A stretch of DNA of 64,000 bases from Sipunculus nudus (lineage: Eukaryota > Annelida > Sipuncula > Golfingiida > Sipunculidae). The stretch lies in contig CM049319.1 in NCBI GenBank assembly GCA_026874595.1, forward strand, positions 1,745,501 to 1,809,500. The letters run 5' to 3'. Below the pieces are notes generated by a model. The model did no database searches. It saw only the letters and a list, made by a program, of their open reading frames with translations, and was not told the origin of the DNA. Of the stretch, positions 12,201-27,200 are shown one piece after another (positions within the stretch are counted from its first letter, which is position 1; each line of letters begins with the position of its first letter). The position numbers and the translations under genes are program-made.

Positions 12201-15200
12201 TGTTTGGGACATGCAATAAATATGTAGACTTTAAGAGACTTTATGTCAGTTTAAAACATATAGCTTGTGATTCATGAAAACGATTTTCTAAAATATAATT
12301 AACCATTTGATAAATAACATGATAATAATAACCTGGACAATTTGTTACGAACTTGAACAAATTCAATTCCTGTATTATTAAATTTGTATCACAAATGAAA
12401 TAAAACATGTGTCGTAAACATCTATGTTATAAGATTATAATCATCTAAGAATAAAAATAACAATGCTTGTCATAATCACCTTAGTTGTTACTATTCTCAA
12501 CAATCAGAATAAGTGTCAAAAGGAGTCAAAATAATATCATCATCATTTAACCATTAACACCAAACTCACTTAATTGTCAAAACAGTTTACAATAAATGTT
12601 ATATAATTTATTATCAAATCCTATTTTCTGACCTCATCAACTGCCCATCTGTAACGACTACATTCCTTATTGATACATGGCATGGACATCTCAAGTTGAG
12701 GGCAGTCACGACCACCAGCCAGGGGCTCCGTCAAAACCAAACGCTGCCTCCGCTTCAAACCTGTAAACCAAGGGTTACTAATAGAAATGTCCTTGTAATA
12801 ACATTTTAATATTTGTGCTGTTGATATCTCTATATTCTTAACAGTGATTATCAATTTATTTATGAATATTTTCAGAGAATACATTATAGACAATTTCTTA
12901 AATCAGTGGTATCAGGAGGTTGATACACATGCAAACCTTGTTAAAATATATACACATTTTGATTTAATGAATAGTTTCCTTCACAGTTAACACAAGTCAA
13001 AACGGTACATACCAGACGCCATTTGTGTGATTTTATATTACTTTGCACATATTTAATTGAGTTGTGTATTTCAACTAGTTGATAGTTTAAACTGTTAATG
13101 TTGTCTTACCCATGCCACAGATTTCCGAGCATGGTGACCATGGTGACCAATCTGTGACCTCACAGTCACGAGGACATGTAATTGTACACTTTTGATGTCT
13201 GAACGGCATCAGAGAGAGCTTGTCACAGAATTCATCGGACACGTACACCCCGTCACTTCTCTGACACATGACGTGGCGTCGCTGTGTCCCCTCTCCACAC
13301 AGGTACGGATCTGTTACAGAAGAGATGATTTATAATGTGTATATCTAGTTTATACAGTATATAGTTGATGTTTTAGTTCTCTTCTCAGAATGTGTAGATA
13401 GATAAAGCACAGAGATATCTATTTACTTATGTTAACCCTAAAAATAAGTTTAGTATTTCATCTACCAATGAGTCCAATTTACACAGTATTATACACAAGA
13501 AATTCAGGTAATGGGAATGGGTCATTCATGCAATATTCTGACTATTTATTAGACAATTTGTTTTCTATGTGCAAGCTTGTGGGAATACTCACAACGACAT
13601 CAAAGAGAGATTCATTAAACTTGGCAATATTTAAACAAAGATCTGTTTACACTGCTCCAGGTACAGATACAAGGTAATGTTGTCCTGGTGGGTTCTCTCA
13701 AATCCCTCCCTTTTCTTATTGTATCACATCCACTCCTTTTTAAATGTTCAAGCTTTAAATGATTCTCTTCTTACCTTTAGAGTTGTGTGCAATACAGCTG
13801 CTCCATTGTCCCACATCCCACTTGTATGTGGGACAGGGTGTGTTCCCACAGGGCTGGGTATCTGTCAGGTCTGACATATTGATGTGTATACACTGTATGT
13901 CCAAAGGGATGGACAGGTCTAAAAGAGAGGAGAAAGTTATACTTTAATCATTTCAAACATACTGGTGTATAAATTGCCATAAAAATTCATCTTTTTTAAT
14001 CAATTCATAGGGTTAACTTTAAAATGCTACTGTAAAGCAGAGTATACCATAGTCAATTATGGTATAGTATAGTGGTAATATAATACAATATAATATAATA
14101 CCTTATTCTCTCACCACAATTATGGTATAGTATAGTGGTAATATAATACAATATAATATAATACCTTATTCTCTCACCACATATCTTTATATATTATTAA
14201 TAGTACTTTTAAAAACTTTCATTCAAAATAATTGTAAGATATAATTACCTAGATTAACGATGGTTCGGGTCCGCCGTCTGGTGCCAGGTTTATCTCCACA
14301 AGACTGTGAACACTCTCCAAACAGAGACCACTCTGATAATGTACAATCTCCATCGCACGGTTTAAAACAGTGTTCCTTAGAGGGTAGTGGGTTACCAACC
14401 TTTTTCTCATAACATGCATCTATAAAATAAAAGATAAAGTAAAATTATAAAGGCCACTGACATCATATGGCAGGGTCCAAACAAATTTTGGATTTCATTT
14501 TCATGGCTTATTCTAAATTTTCTATAGACTTGAATATTAAACATTATGCATATGAGTAGTTTTAAAAGATAATGAGCTCACGCAGATACCTTACTCCACT
14601 TGGTCTCCCATACCCAGCCATAAATGAGAGTCCAGGTCTTTTCATTTAAATTTCTAAAATTAGCTAAATTCAAAATACTTTCAAGACCTTGAAAATATGT
14701 AAAATAAAATTCAAGGCTTTTTGGTTGAGGAATAACTATATAGGTATGATAATGTCCATACAAGCGACTCTCACCATTTTTGAGGATTTTCATTTTGTCA
14801 CCAGTAACTTTGACACAGCTGACATTACGAGACCTGACGCCGTATCCACAACTGTTGTACTTGATGACACAGTCTCCCCACGGAGTTCCACTCCATTTGA
14901 ATACCGGGCAGGGCGGAGCACGCCTACACCTCTTTTGTGTCATTAGTACACCTTAAAATACAAAACAAACAACTCATTAGGCAAAGTATAACCTAAATGT
15001 ACATAATCATTAGGCATTAACATTATACTTATCTTTCTCTTTAGGTATATTTCATTTATATATATTATGTAATGTTTATTATAAACATATTTATTTCTCA
15101 GGTGTTTGGGGTTTGTACTTCCCATAAATATTTTTTTCCCTCTGTGTTTGGGACTAGTTAACATATTTACCTTTAAATACATTTACCCTCAAACACATTT

Positions 15201-18200
15201 ACCTTTCAAAAATGTGAATACACCTGTGGTCAAAAGTAACAAACAGTTCAACAAACTGTCCAAGTTAATTATGCTTTTCTTGTCCGTTGAAGATTCAGTC
15301 TGGCTAAATTTAAACTACCCTTGTTCCGTATTCAAAGTTTATGGCATAAGAAATGTCAGAAGTGCCTTAGACTGTGAATAAAATAAAGTTCACATTTAAA
15401 TATTTACACATGATACATAGAAACAAAACAGAAAGAAAACATACATACAGACAGACACTGCTGAAAACATGATCATGACGTCCTGGTTTAACACAAATAC
15501 TGTTAGAATAAATAAGATAAAATACACATCTGAACACTGTGATATAACCAACCATTTTTATCTGTGTTGTTCGGACATTTCTTCCCTCCATGCTGTGGCC
15601 AGTTAACCACCTTTTTATATCTGAACTTGTAGGCATCAGGACCACACGTCTGACTGCACCGCGACCAGTCAGTCCACTCAGTTAGTTCACAGTCTACAGG
15701 ACAGGGGGCGTCACATATCCTACTTGTGGGAGGTTTCACAGCTTGATCACAGTTCCTATCATCTGATGGGAAACCTGTTATGCAAATTAAACATCATGAA
15801 TATGTATCAAGGGGTAAGAAGACTATGAATATTCAATCAATTTTGACTCAGCCTCATTCTAAACTGATCATTTTTTATAGTCTCAATTATAAGTCACTTA
15901 ACAATGTTACGTTCTAATTTTCTTTTGTCAAACTCAATAAATATTTACACATCATATTTTAGCTTTTACCTGTTTAAGACCCTGAGTAATCATTATCTAT
16001 ACATGTACATACTGATTCAGAGATATAAATGCATGTTAGGAACTTTTCTAAACACATATAATTCAGTTCTATTATATATTTTGCCCTTCGAACATGTGAT
16101 ATAACTTTTGAATATCCAACTGTAACTTGGTAAAAACATCCCACTAAATCAGACATCATTCTGATCTAACTGTAACTTGGTAAAATCATCACATCTAAAT
16201 CAGAGATCATTATAATCTAAGTTTATTTCTGTACAGAGTGTGAATTGTCAAGCTAAGGACCTACCATCCAAGCAAATATTACAGTATGTCTCCATCACTT
16301 ACCAGGATCTCTTTCACACAGTACTTTTCGCGTCTGAAAGCCTGTACCGTTGCCGCATGTTTTGGTAGAGTTGTTACGTTTAACACATTTTGTCCAGGCT
16401 GAGACTTGCCACATGTGGGTCTTACATATCCCCTTGTTGCAAACCCTTGTCTCATGTAGTTCTTCATCTGACAGACAGGGGGCACCACTAGATCTTCGGG
16501 CTGCAAGTATGAAAATATACACTTTAAAAAAAAAGTTTCACATATATACCCAAAAACTCTGGTCCATTCCACAGAAGATAAAAGCAGGTTGTGACTGTTT
16601 TCTGCATGTGTTAAATCATAGAAACCATAAATATCTAATAACAAATCCTCCTGATAATATATCCTGAAAATGTAGTGTTACTACAACAGGATGTGTCATC
16701 TCTTTATTGAAATAATTCATTTAAATCTCATCATAGCTCTAATGTTGCCAGGTGATCAGATATGAAATTAAATTCTAGCACTAGGTAATCATGTAACCGG
16801 CTTCTAAATCTAAACATAAGCAGATGACAAAAACAATCTGCCAAAACCATGAAGTGAAATTATTTTACTGGCATGAGTGCTTATGATTTTGAATATTAAG
16901 GCACCATATAGTCATATATGATTAAGTAAGTCAACTTATGTTTAACCTGCACTAAAAACCATGCACAGCCATCAGCAGATTTAAATTTCAGTTAAAGTTT
17001 AAAATAAAAAGGTGAAGGTTCAGAGTTAACTTATTTTTCTACAATGCTGAATATTTAATAAATAAAAGGGCCATTAAATCATGTGATGCTGCAGTCCATA
17101 TTAGAAAGTTCCCCCAGGAAGGAAGAAAAGGTAGTTTTCATCCCAGTCACCAGATGGCAGCAGTTGCTGAAAACTCCCTCCTTCTCAGATGATGGTTGAT
17201 TTATCTAGGAATGTGGTTTTCTGGTATGATCATCACACCTCACTGATAGTTAAGAGCATTGCTACCCCACCCTAATCCCCAAACTAACATACCCTACCCT
17301 GCCCCGCATGCACTCCCATGAGGAGAGCTACGCTGATACCAGCAGTACTGACAGGTTAGTGTATATAGTCCTGTGGCTATGACTAACGTGTGTGTTGAAC
17401 TAGGTGGGTTTGTGTTTGTGCTTGTATATATTTAAGACACCAATTTTAGCAGAATCAAATGAGGTTAACTGTTAGTTTGATAGTCTTGCACAAATACTGA
17501 AATATCAGGATATATAGTCAACATCCTTTTTTAACTATGGTATTTAGTTTTAGGCATACAACCCAACATTTGGGTAATAAAGTAAGTATAAGCTTTTTTT
17601 ACTGATTTTTAATTAACTGTTTTAATGACCTTTAGGTGTCTCTGACTGTATGGTGAGAATGAAGATAATGATATAAAGATAATTATGACCACTTCTCTTG
17701 GTCCTGAATATATAATCCAGGTAACTCAGAATGTCACAAATACCACCAAATTATGACCACATCGGTTAGTCCCCAAGATGGGGTTCCACTGTAACATATA
17801 AAGGTGGGCCATATATTCCAAGGAGGAATAAACCAGAAGTCTTCCTGTGTCAGAATGAGCAGCAGAGATTTTGATGAGATTCTCCATTTTAGCATCAATG
17901 GCTCTGGTGTGGATCAAACTGGGAAACTTCAGCTCATAAGTCTCGGCTACTTCTATATATATATACCTTATGCTAAGTAACCTTAACTTGATTAAAGGGA
18001 AACACGAGCAAAATTCTGAATATCAAACACCAATTCACAGTAATATTTCTGAATTAAGTTCCAGTAGAATATTAACTTCAGGAATGTATGAGGAACTGAT
18101 TTTTTATAGGAAATAATTAAAGAAATCCATAAGAAAATGTTCACTTCTTTAAGAAGAAGCCTATAAAGTGTCTGACTACAAAGCATTACACTTAAACACA

Positions 18201-21200
18201 CCCACATACATCCTCACACACGGACAGGAAACGGGAGAACTGGAGCCAATATGTAATCATTCCGATTCCCCCTGAGACAAATCTGGTCAGGTTCTCCAGG
18301 GGGGGCTTCATGATCTTCTCATTTTTACTGCTCTCCCCCATGAGTATATATTCAAATTAAGTCGGAGCTCGGAGCAGCCGAGCTCCTCAGCAGGAAGCCC
18401 GTTGAAGCTCAGACAGGCTGATTTTTTTACTGTTCTAGCGGTATTGGCCATTGCCTCTGAGGAATCTACAGTGTGGCCTCGTTAGATCCTCTCCATATTT
18501 CATGATGAACATCAGCACGGGCTGAACAGATTATGTGTCTCACTGTGTGGGACCAGGAGGGGAAAATGCCACATATGTGCAGAAAAAAACCACACAGATG
18601 AAAATAGCATGGGCAAAACCAAACACAAATGAAGAAAGAACCAATCACGCACATTTTGTATAAGCTAACAGATTTTATTCATATTAAAAAATCACTGACA
18701 GACATTTTCTTATTACTGCCACTGAGGTTTTCTTATAAAATCTCAACTTATTTTGTGCCAGGCATTTTGCTTTTTTACTTCATTTTGCACTATTTCATTA
18801 CTGAAATGTTTAAGTTGTTGGGTTAAAAAGTAATGACTTTGACACTCAAGTTTTTTTAATGGATAGGTCCATGGCCGGTAGATGACAGTCTATTGTGTTG
18901 AGATGAAGGCGGCCTTATCATTAGAATGACATATAACTGTTAAGAATTCATGATTTTGATGCATACCTGTCTTTTTTTCTGAAAATATAAACAAATTCTA
19001 TTTTGCCCTGAGGACATTGGATGGGGTTTGCACTGGGGACCTTCAAAATCCATCGTAATTAATCCACCATGCTACATCCTATACTGAAGCTAAGACTATG
19101 GAGGTCAGTTTATCTTTACTATTGAATTCCCCAAAAATCATCCCACAAAGCACACACGTGACACCACTTCTTTAAAAATAACCCAAATAAAACTTATTTA
19201 CATGAATTTACAATTGAAAAAAAAAATCACTTAACATAGTTCATGCACACAATATCAAAAACTTAAAAGAAGACCACAAAAGGGCATTTTACACGCCTCA
19301 TAGTCATGTGACCTCCAACTTGATTAAATATTAAGTTAGATACTTATTTGCAAATATCCATGGTGAGTTTCATCAAAATCCATCAAATTCTGAGTGATTT
19401 ATTACTGTGATACCACAAATAAGTTAAGTGAACTCTGACATCATTCAATATGAGTGAATTTTGCCAAGAACTTAAGATGGGTGTGACTAAATTCTACATA
19501 TGTTTTGCAGCAAAAGCAAAGTTTACTGACAAACATTGCCTATATGATAATAAAATCTGTCCTACCGATGAGGGTAATAGAAACTAGCATATGGGTAGTA
19601 GACAAGCGACTAGGTGTATCCACCGAATCAGAGTATGACAGATGAGTGAGGCATGGATTGAGTGGCACGGGAAATAGAGTGAGTCGTGTTACATATTAGC
19701 ATGGATGTCTGCCATGTAAACATGACTGTAGGTGGGGCTACCTGCTATTTGAAACAGAAACTATCCAAGATTTATACACATGCAAAATTTCAGGTGGATA
19801 AGTCAAACCACTGCCAAGATATGAGTGATTTTATCCCACAGCAGACAAACAGATGGACGCTGTGCATAAAGGGTTCCAGGTGGCTATGTCTGATCTAAGC
19901 ACATACAAAATTTCAGGAAGATCCATCAAACCAGTCCAGAGATATTAGCATGGATGTCTGCAGCGTGAACATGAATGTAGGTGATGCCACCTGTCATAAA
20001 ATCAAGAAAGCTATCCAGGATGTATACGCATGCCGAATTTCAGGTAACTACGGTCAAACCACTGCAGAGATATGAGTGATTTTAACCCAAGGCAAATGAA
20101 CAGATGGACGCTGTGTAAAAAATGGTTGCAGGTGGGGCCATGAGTTACTTGCATGATATAAAGCTACGAAAAAGCTACACTGGTGCAAAATTTCAGCCTG
20201 ATCGGTCAAATAATTCCGAAGATATGTGGTTTAATGTGTAAACACAGACACAAAGTTAGACACACTGCATACATGAAAGGTCAGAGGTCAACACCAAATG
20301 GTTAGGCACCAGTTAACATGCGACCCAATAATTGGGTTAAGTTTTTGAAAAATCAGTCCAGTAGTCTCAGAGGAGTTCTCTGTAAACAAACACTGCAGCG
20401 GCAGATCCCGGTCAAAAACATAGTATCCCCAAAACTTTGTTTTGGCAGATACAAATATCATCCAAATCTGATACAGACAGGCTTTACTTTGCGTGTATGT
20501 ATGAATAATTGTATATTATATCTGCACATTTTGTTAAAGGGAGACATATGTTTTTAATGACCACAATAAAATGAGACCTTTAATCAATTATATTGTGTCA
20601 AAGTAATCATTTATGGCTCAAAGTTATCATGTTCTGCTTTGTCAGGGTAATAAAACAGGAGGAACGGATGTGAGTGGTAGCATTTTAAAACTGATTCATT
20701 CTGAAAAAAAGGTCAAATAAACCAGCAAATATCTTACTTACAACCAGCCAGTTTTAGAGTTCCTTTGCGTGTACATATGAGATTTGAGCCCAGCAAGCTG
20801 GCCATAAGCAAGTGACTGCTAATAAAAGAATAAAACCCCTTGTGTCTGGCACATTAAACATACATGTATCCCAAGGGATTCTGGGAAGGGGGATTCGTTT
20901 TGGGGATCACAAGTTTTATTGTCTCGGGAAGCATCTGTCACTGAACAGAGCATTTAAAATCAATTAGTGTAAACTCTGACACCCCAGTGTATCGTAAAGC
21001 ACCCCGCCACCTGTATACACGAGAACGCAGATATCGTTAGGCTAATTTACCTCTATGGCCTTGTGTAAAGAACGATGGTCCTGCGACTTGTGAGTATTGA
21101 TTACTCCACTAGAGTAACTACTGTATTATTGCCTCCGGCTTTGAACTGTTTTATCTCTCCTCCTCACACACAGCTCTCCCTTTTTGGAGGAAGAAAACTA

Positions 21201-24200
21201 CTTCAAAGAATAAAGACGCTACATCTTTTATACAATGACCCACATTCAGCCCACTCATAACTTATAAAACTTACCAAATGGAGTTACTATACTAATGGAC
21301 AGATGCCACGGTTTGAACTGAAAATTAATGTCACTGAGAGCATGTGACAATAAAACAGTGGTTGATCTTCAGAAATGAGTCTCCATACAATGTATACAGC
21401 ACCTGAATGTTCCAACATTTCCCAGTAAATCAAGTTTATTTGAATTTCGTTGTCAGTCATGCCATGCCAGGAATCTGTTAATTATATATATTTAATGCAT
21501 TAAATGATGACATACTTATAAGACTATTTAATTTAGATGGATTGTACAAAAGGTATGATAACTAATGAAAGGCACTCTCCATGGCTCAGGTGGTGTTGTT
21601 TGTTTGTCTTTGAAGATGGAGGAACCAAAGACCCAGGAAAACCAAGACTGGGCCACTACAACACACTCTCCCCAGTCACCAGCAGAGACAATGGCATTTC
21701 ATCACTATCTCAATATCTGTTTCCCTTTTCCAGCAAGTTTGGTAGATTATTTTTCTTGTGTCCATAAGGTTTGCCTGCCTGTTTGCTTGTGTTTTTACAT
21801 ATGTACTTGATATATAACAAAATATGAATAAAATACTCCAGAGAAATGTGCACTAAGGTTCATTATTTTTAAGTTGGTTTAAATTCATATAATTAAAATA
21901 CACATTTCCAAGATGTAATTTCAGTTATCACCTAGGAATAAAAGGCAAAAAGCTGGGTAATTTTGTGCAATTTTTTACCTTTTCCTATTTTTTCTATCAA
22001 TATCTATATATCTGATACCCTTTCTCTTAAAAAGATATTATATATTTGTTTAAAATTCCACCTCATATACATAATACAGTATCTAACAAACAAAACAGTT
22101 TCAATTTTTAATTTTTTTTACAAATGAATACTAGTTCACTTGATATTATGTATAATGATATTAATAAATTACTGGCTAAACCTTAAGTGGCAGCACACTC
22201 TGTTAAGAGTGAAGACGACAGAAGGAGATTAAACTTACATGTGATTTTACGAGTTCGCTGCTGGGTTCCACCCTGCATCCCGCATGATCGGCTGCAAGGG
22301 GTCCAGGGGCTCCACTCTGACACGGTACAGTCCTGCTTGCAGGGAACATGACAGGAGCCTTTCAACGCTGGTTTGTCACTTCTCTGACAGCGCTGGTCAG
22401 ACACCACCTGGTTCAACGAGGTCAAACAGTACACGCTGCGATAACGGACGCCAGTTCCACATCCTCCCCGGGCATCTTTACTGAGGAAACACGATGCCCA
22501 CGCACCTGTAAAGAACGGAAATAATCAAAATTAATTTTTTTTTTATACATCTGGTCAATAATTTATACAAGCAAAGCTGATCAAGGAACAAAGGAAGTAA
22601 CTCACAAAGTGGTGTCCAAGCAGATCAAGAGACAGCACAAATTATAATTAATCAAATTTTCCTTTCAAATATACCATTCTTCATTTATATGGTAAAAATG
22701 TTAGTTGACATATTGTCTAATAACTTTGTAATAAATATAGTCTGAAGTATCTTGTGTATGTGATGATTTTTCTTCCTTCTTTCTTCTGCATATTTTTTTC
22801 TTTCATATTAAATTGTACTTTCTTTTACAAATACAGATATACATATACATGTATACCTCTACAGCCTATATGATCTCAAGAATGGTAAAAAAAATGTAGT
22901 TCATTCCATTTTTATCTGTGTATCAACTAAAGACTAATATTTTCACACAGCATCACAATAAATTCACCTCTGAATGACATATAAAACATACACTTATTTA
23001 AGGCTTTGACCTTTAAGCCGGTAGCTGAAAATGAATTTAACCATATTACAATAGATAATTTGTAATTACATAGCCTTGTGGGTTTCAGGACTTAATATAA
23101 GCATGGCTGAGAATAATCCACAAGAAATAACAGTTATTTATTCAAGGAAAACAGGAGTAGTTTTCCTTACATTACTGATCATTACACAGCATGTAGTGTT
23201 TACCAATTTGTCACAATAGTACATTTCTTTGGGACAATTTTATATGCAATACTACACAAGGCAGGTAAGAATGGAATTCCTGTCCAATTCACTTAGCCAG
23301 CTTAATTGTGGTTATCATCACGGCAGACTGGTTATTTTCTTTGTATAGAAAAAAGTCCAATTAGACATCTAGACATGAATACACAGACTGTTACATTACA
23401 TCTGCCAGTAAAATAGATAAAAATTCAAGAATACAGATAAAATCATTCTTGTGAAAGTATTTCATGCTTATAATATCAATATATTATCGGTAAGTGTGCT
23501 GAAAATGCTGGGTAAACACATAATATGTGACACCTTGATACTTCTTGAGTGTATGTAAATACAGCGAGTCCCTGAATCGTAAGTCTGGCATTAACAAACT
23601 CAGCTGGTAAAACCAATGGCAATTACTGTGATAATGGGTGTTGAGCTGTTTGCTCAAACTTTGCCAGGCAAAGATTATCAAAATTATGTTGACACAAAGG
23701 AGATGCCTCTCATGCCTTCACTGGTACAGTTCAAGAAATAAAAATCTCTCTAGCACCAAAGGTTGACGATTATGTCACTGCATTGGTCCACAGGTAAATA
23801 GTAGTTTCAAGTAAATAAATCTGCATCTCCTGAACTCATTAGTCTTATATACCCCTTTACTCAATGATAGAATAATTAAGCACACTAATGTCAACTTTCA
23901 ACCTGGATCTTTAACCCTGAAGCAACTATGAATATTACCAACTGAGGCCCATGATATCAAATTCAGATTCTCCAGAAACCTCTGGAGTACCTCTTTCTAA
24001 AACTAATTATTTTTTAAATTTGATCTCAAATATCAAGATGATCTTGATGACCTTGTCACCTTGACATGTAACCTTGAACTAGCATCAAAACCAGCGGAAT
24101 TATCAGGCAGCTTTTTCACAGATCATAAATATTAAAACCAAAATAATTCAATACAATAACCTAGGAGAGCTAGATTTAACATTAAACTTTTCCACAAGTT

Positions 24201-27200
24201 GACCTTGGCATTTAGCTTTGTAGTAAACGTCACTACCGCCATGTTTCCTTGACATTTCATAACAAGTTAAATATTTACACAGCTGTTTATCTAGACCTTT
24301 AAACATTCTAAAACAAGATTATGTATTGCTATCTGGAAGGTTTATTCTAGATAAACAAGATTATGTATCTCTATCCGCGTGATTTATTCTGACATTTTTG
24401 GTTAATCTGAACATACTCTACAACAAAGTCAATATTGTACAGTCTTTATAATTTTATACTAATGTCTGAACATACTCTACATCAAAGTCAATATTGTACA
24501 GTCATTATAATTTTATACTAATGTCTGAATATTTAGAATTTTCCTAATCTGATTGAATATATGTTAATTTTTAAGGTAAAATAAAAACTGATGTTGAATT
24601 AACCTGTTGTGGTTGATGTAATCAGTATTATCCTAATTATTATTAATATCATTATTATTTTTATTTTAAATGTTATTGATACTACTACTACCATTATTAT
24701 TATAAAATGAAACAATGGATACATGTACATCAGTATTATCCTAATTCTTATTAATATCATTATTATTTTTATTTTTATTTTTATTTTAAATGTTATTGAT
24801 ACTACTACTACCATTATTATTATAAAATGAAACAATGGATACATGTACATCAGTATTATCCTAATTATTATTAATATCATTATTATTTTTATTTTTATTT
24901 TTATTTTAAATGTTATTGATACTACTACTACCATTATTATTATAAAATGAAACAATGGATACATGTATGAAAGTGGTTTTTAAACTTGACTACAAGTTAA
25001 TTCTTGTTTTTTAACAGAATTATCAGGATAATATATATTTATGTAGGGTTTCTTTTTAGATTTGACCTGTCCTTTCTACCCTCTACCTGACCCAAAGCTC
25101 ACACTTAAAGTTTATTTGAAAACTCAAAAATAAATCCTTTGATAAATCTGTTCAAAATATTGGTCAAGTGAATGGTTCAAGAAAATACCAAATTATGTGA
25201 CTCACTGATGAACAAAACTTCATTAACAAACATAAGCAATTAACAGCATTCCCTTACATGTTACATTGGTTTCATTACCATATCATACAATTAATGTGTT
25301 TCTGTTTGATCATATGCACATATATAGTACATAATTTACATATATTACTAGACATAAAACCATGCTGCCATAAACAGGGTGGAGATATCTAAATAAAACA
25401 TTGTTATTGATTGGTATGTTTGAGAGATCTGTCATTTAATACGAGACTGAATTATCAAGCTTACAGAAAAACATGTGTACTCATTTACGTGGAGAATATT
25501 ACACGATATCTGGCAATATTCATTGCTTGTCCATTCAAAAACAGGGTGACCTTGTGGAAAACAGTCTAAAGCTCATTCAGAACTCATCTAGTAAATCCCT
25601 TAAGTAAGGAGAGCTGCATATATACCAAAGAAATATTGTGTTTCTTAAATAATCAACAGATACACGAAGCATATAATGGGCAAACTATTATGTATTTTCA
25701 TTGCCATATCTGGTTTAGGTCATATTCTAACCAAACTTCCAAATACAACTTTGTTGTTGGTTAATTTTACGTGAAGTCTTCTGATAATTACCTCTCCTGA
25801 GGAGGTTATGTTGTCACTTGTGAATGTTATCATTCAAAATCCACAGAACTGATTTTAGAGGGATCTATTCCAATATACCTGACTTCTATTGACTAAAGGT
25901 GAATCCCCTGAACATTTCATATAAACAGGCAAAAAATGCTGATCCCACGTTACACAGTCTATTTGTTTTGTTGATGTCCATGAGTTTATATCATGTGGGG
26001 GCCTATCAAAATAATCTTAACACATCCAACAAAAACATCTGATGGCAAGTCTGATAAACCAGTCCACCTTTCCATTTCCGCACATATAAGCAACCAATCA
26101 CCCTCACAGAGACATTGTAAGATACTTTCTTAGAAGGAATTACCTTAAGTTCATTAATATGTATGTAGAGTAAACCAGAAATCACATAAATTCTACAGAT
26201 AAGGCAGGTGTATGGCCAGCTTTAATACAGATAAGGCAGGTGTATGGCTAGCTTTAATGAAAGTTAGTATAGAGGGGTAGGAGATTAGAGAATAAAGAAA
26301 TCATTAAATTAAGCTTGAGGCCCAGAAACCAACAGATGTATTGCTTTAGTGGATGTATTCCAGATTAAGGTTTAGTTAATTATTTCTTCATTTACTTCAT
26401 GGTTATTTTTCAGTTTCTCTTAAACCCTCAAAGTTAATGAAGGCAAAGTCTGATTTACTGCATTAATGTCTGTGTTGTTCTGGTAGAAAAATACAGAATT
26501 ACAGTAATATATCAAGTATTCCTAGTGGTTCCGTAAAACAATGTTATATCTGCACATGGAGATATCTGCCTCCATGGAGCCCTGTAGGGTAACATACAAA
26601 CGTGTTCTGGGTATCTTGCAGTCAAGATAACAAACATAATTTATGAATTTGCATGATAGTTTATAAAAAAACTAAAAAGGTATTTTTTTTAATGATAAGA
26701 AAATATATGAAACATTGCTATGATATTTCATCTTCTTTTGAAATATTTAATTCAAAATATACCTGGTCAATCTTTCTACTCAATTCCTCATGTATATGTA
26801 AAACACAAGGGGTCAGTCTACTTACAGTGAATGTTTAACAAATAACTGGTTAAGGAAGTGAAAATATCCCAACATTGCTGCATCTCCTGCAGTGCTGTAG
26901 CCAACTGCTGACAGTGGTGCTTGATTGAAGTCCTGAGCAAAAATGTGTTTTAAGAATTCAATGCAATGTGCATCAAGATATATATATATATGTCAACATG
27001 CCCTTTATATTTGTTATTGTATTTTCATAATCTTCATAAATTTGATTTACTGCTGATGGTTGGGCCTGGTTCCGTGATATCTTGATGTTTCTATCTTTAT
27101 TTCTCCTGAGCAGTTCATGATAATCTCTTTATCCTGGTGATAATTTAATTGCCCCGCTCCTGACAGCCCGGTGTACAACAAAAGAGATTAATCTGACATG

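Larger units (their letters stand above)
16501..22238 (-). other. Intron between exons 2 and 3 (5.7 kb)
   Basis: No exon found. It contains a CTCF-like word at 17147-17160, a 9-bp perfect inverted repeat at 18364-18386, a possible SINE-type element at about 18855-19105, a fragment of the GTGACCTCTGACCTC family near 19306-19445 and one copy of the GGTGGCGCCACC element at about 19565-20460. The rest is unremarkable AT-rich sequence. Confidence 0.7.

Noticed and set aside
24599-24964. 121-codon minus-strand frame with hydrophobic repeats
   Set aside because: It is the translation of a three-copy AT-rich tandem repeat.
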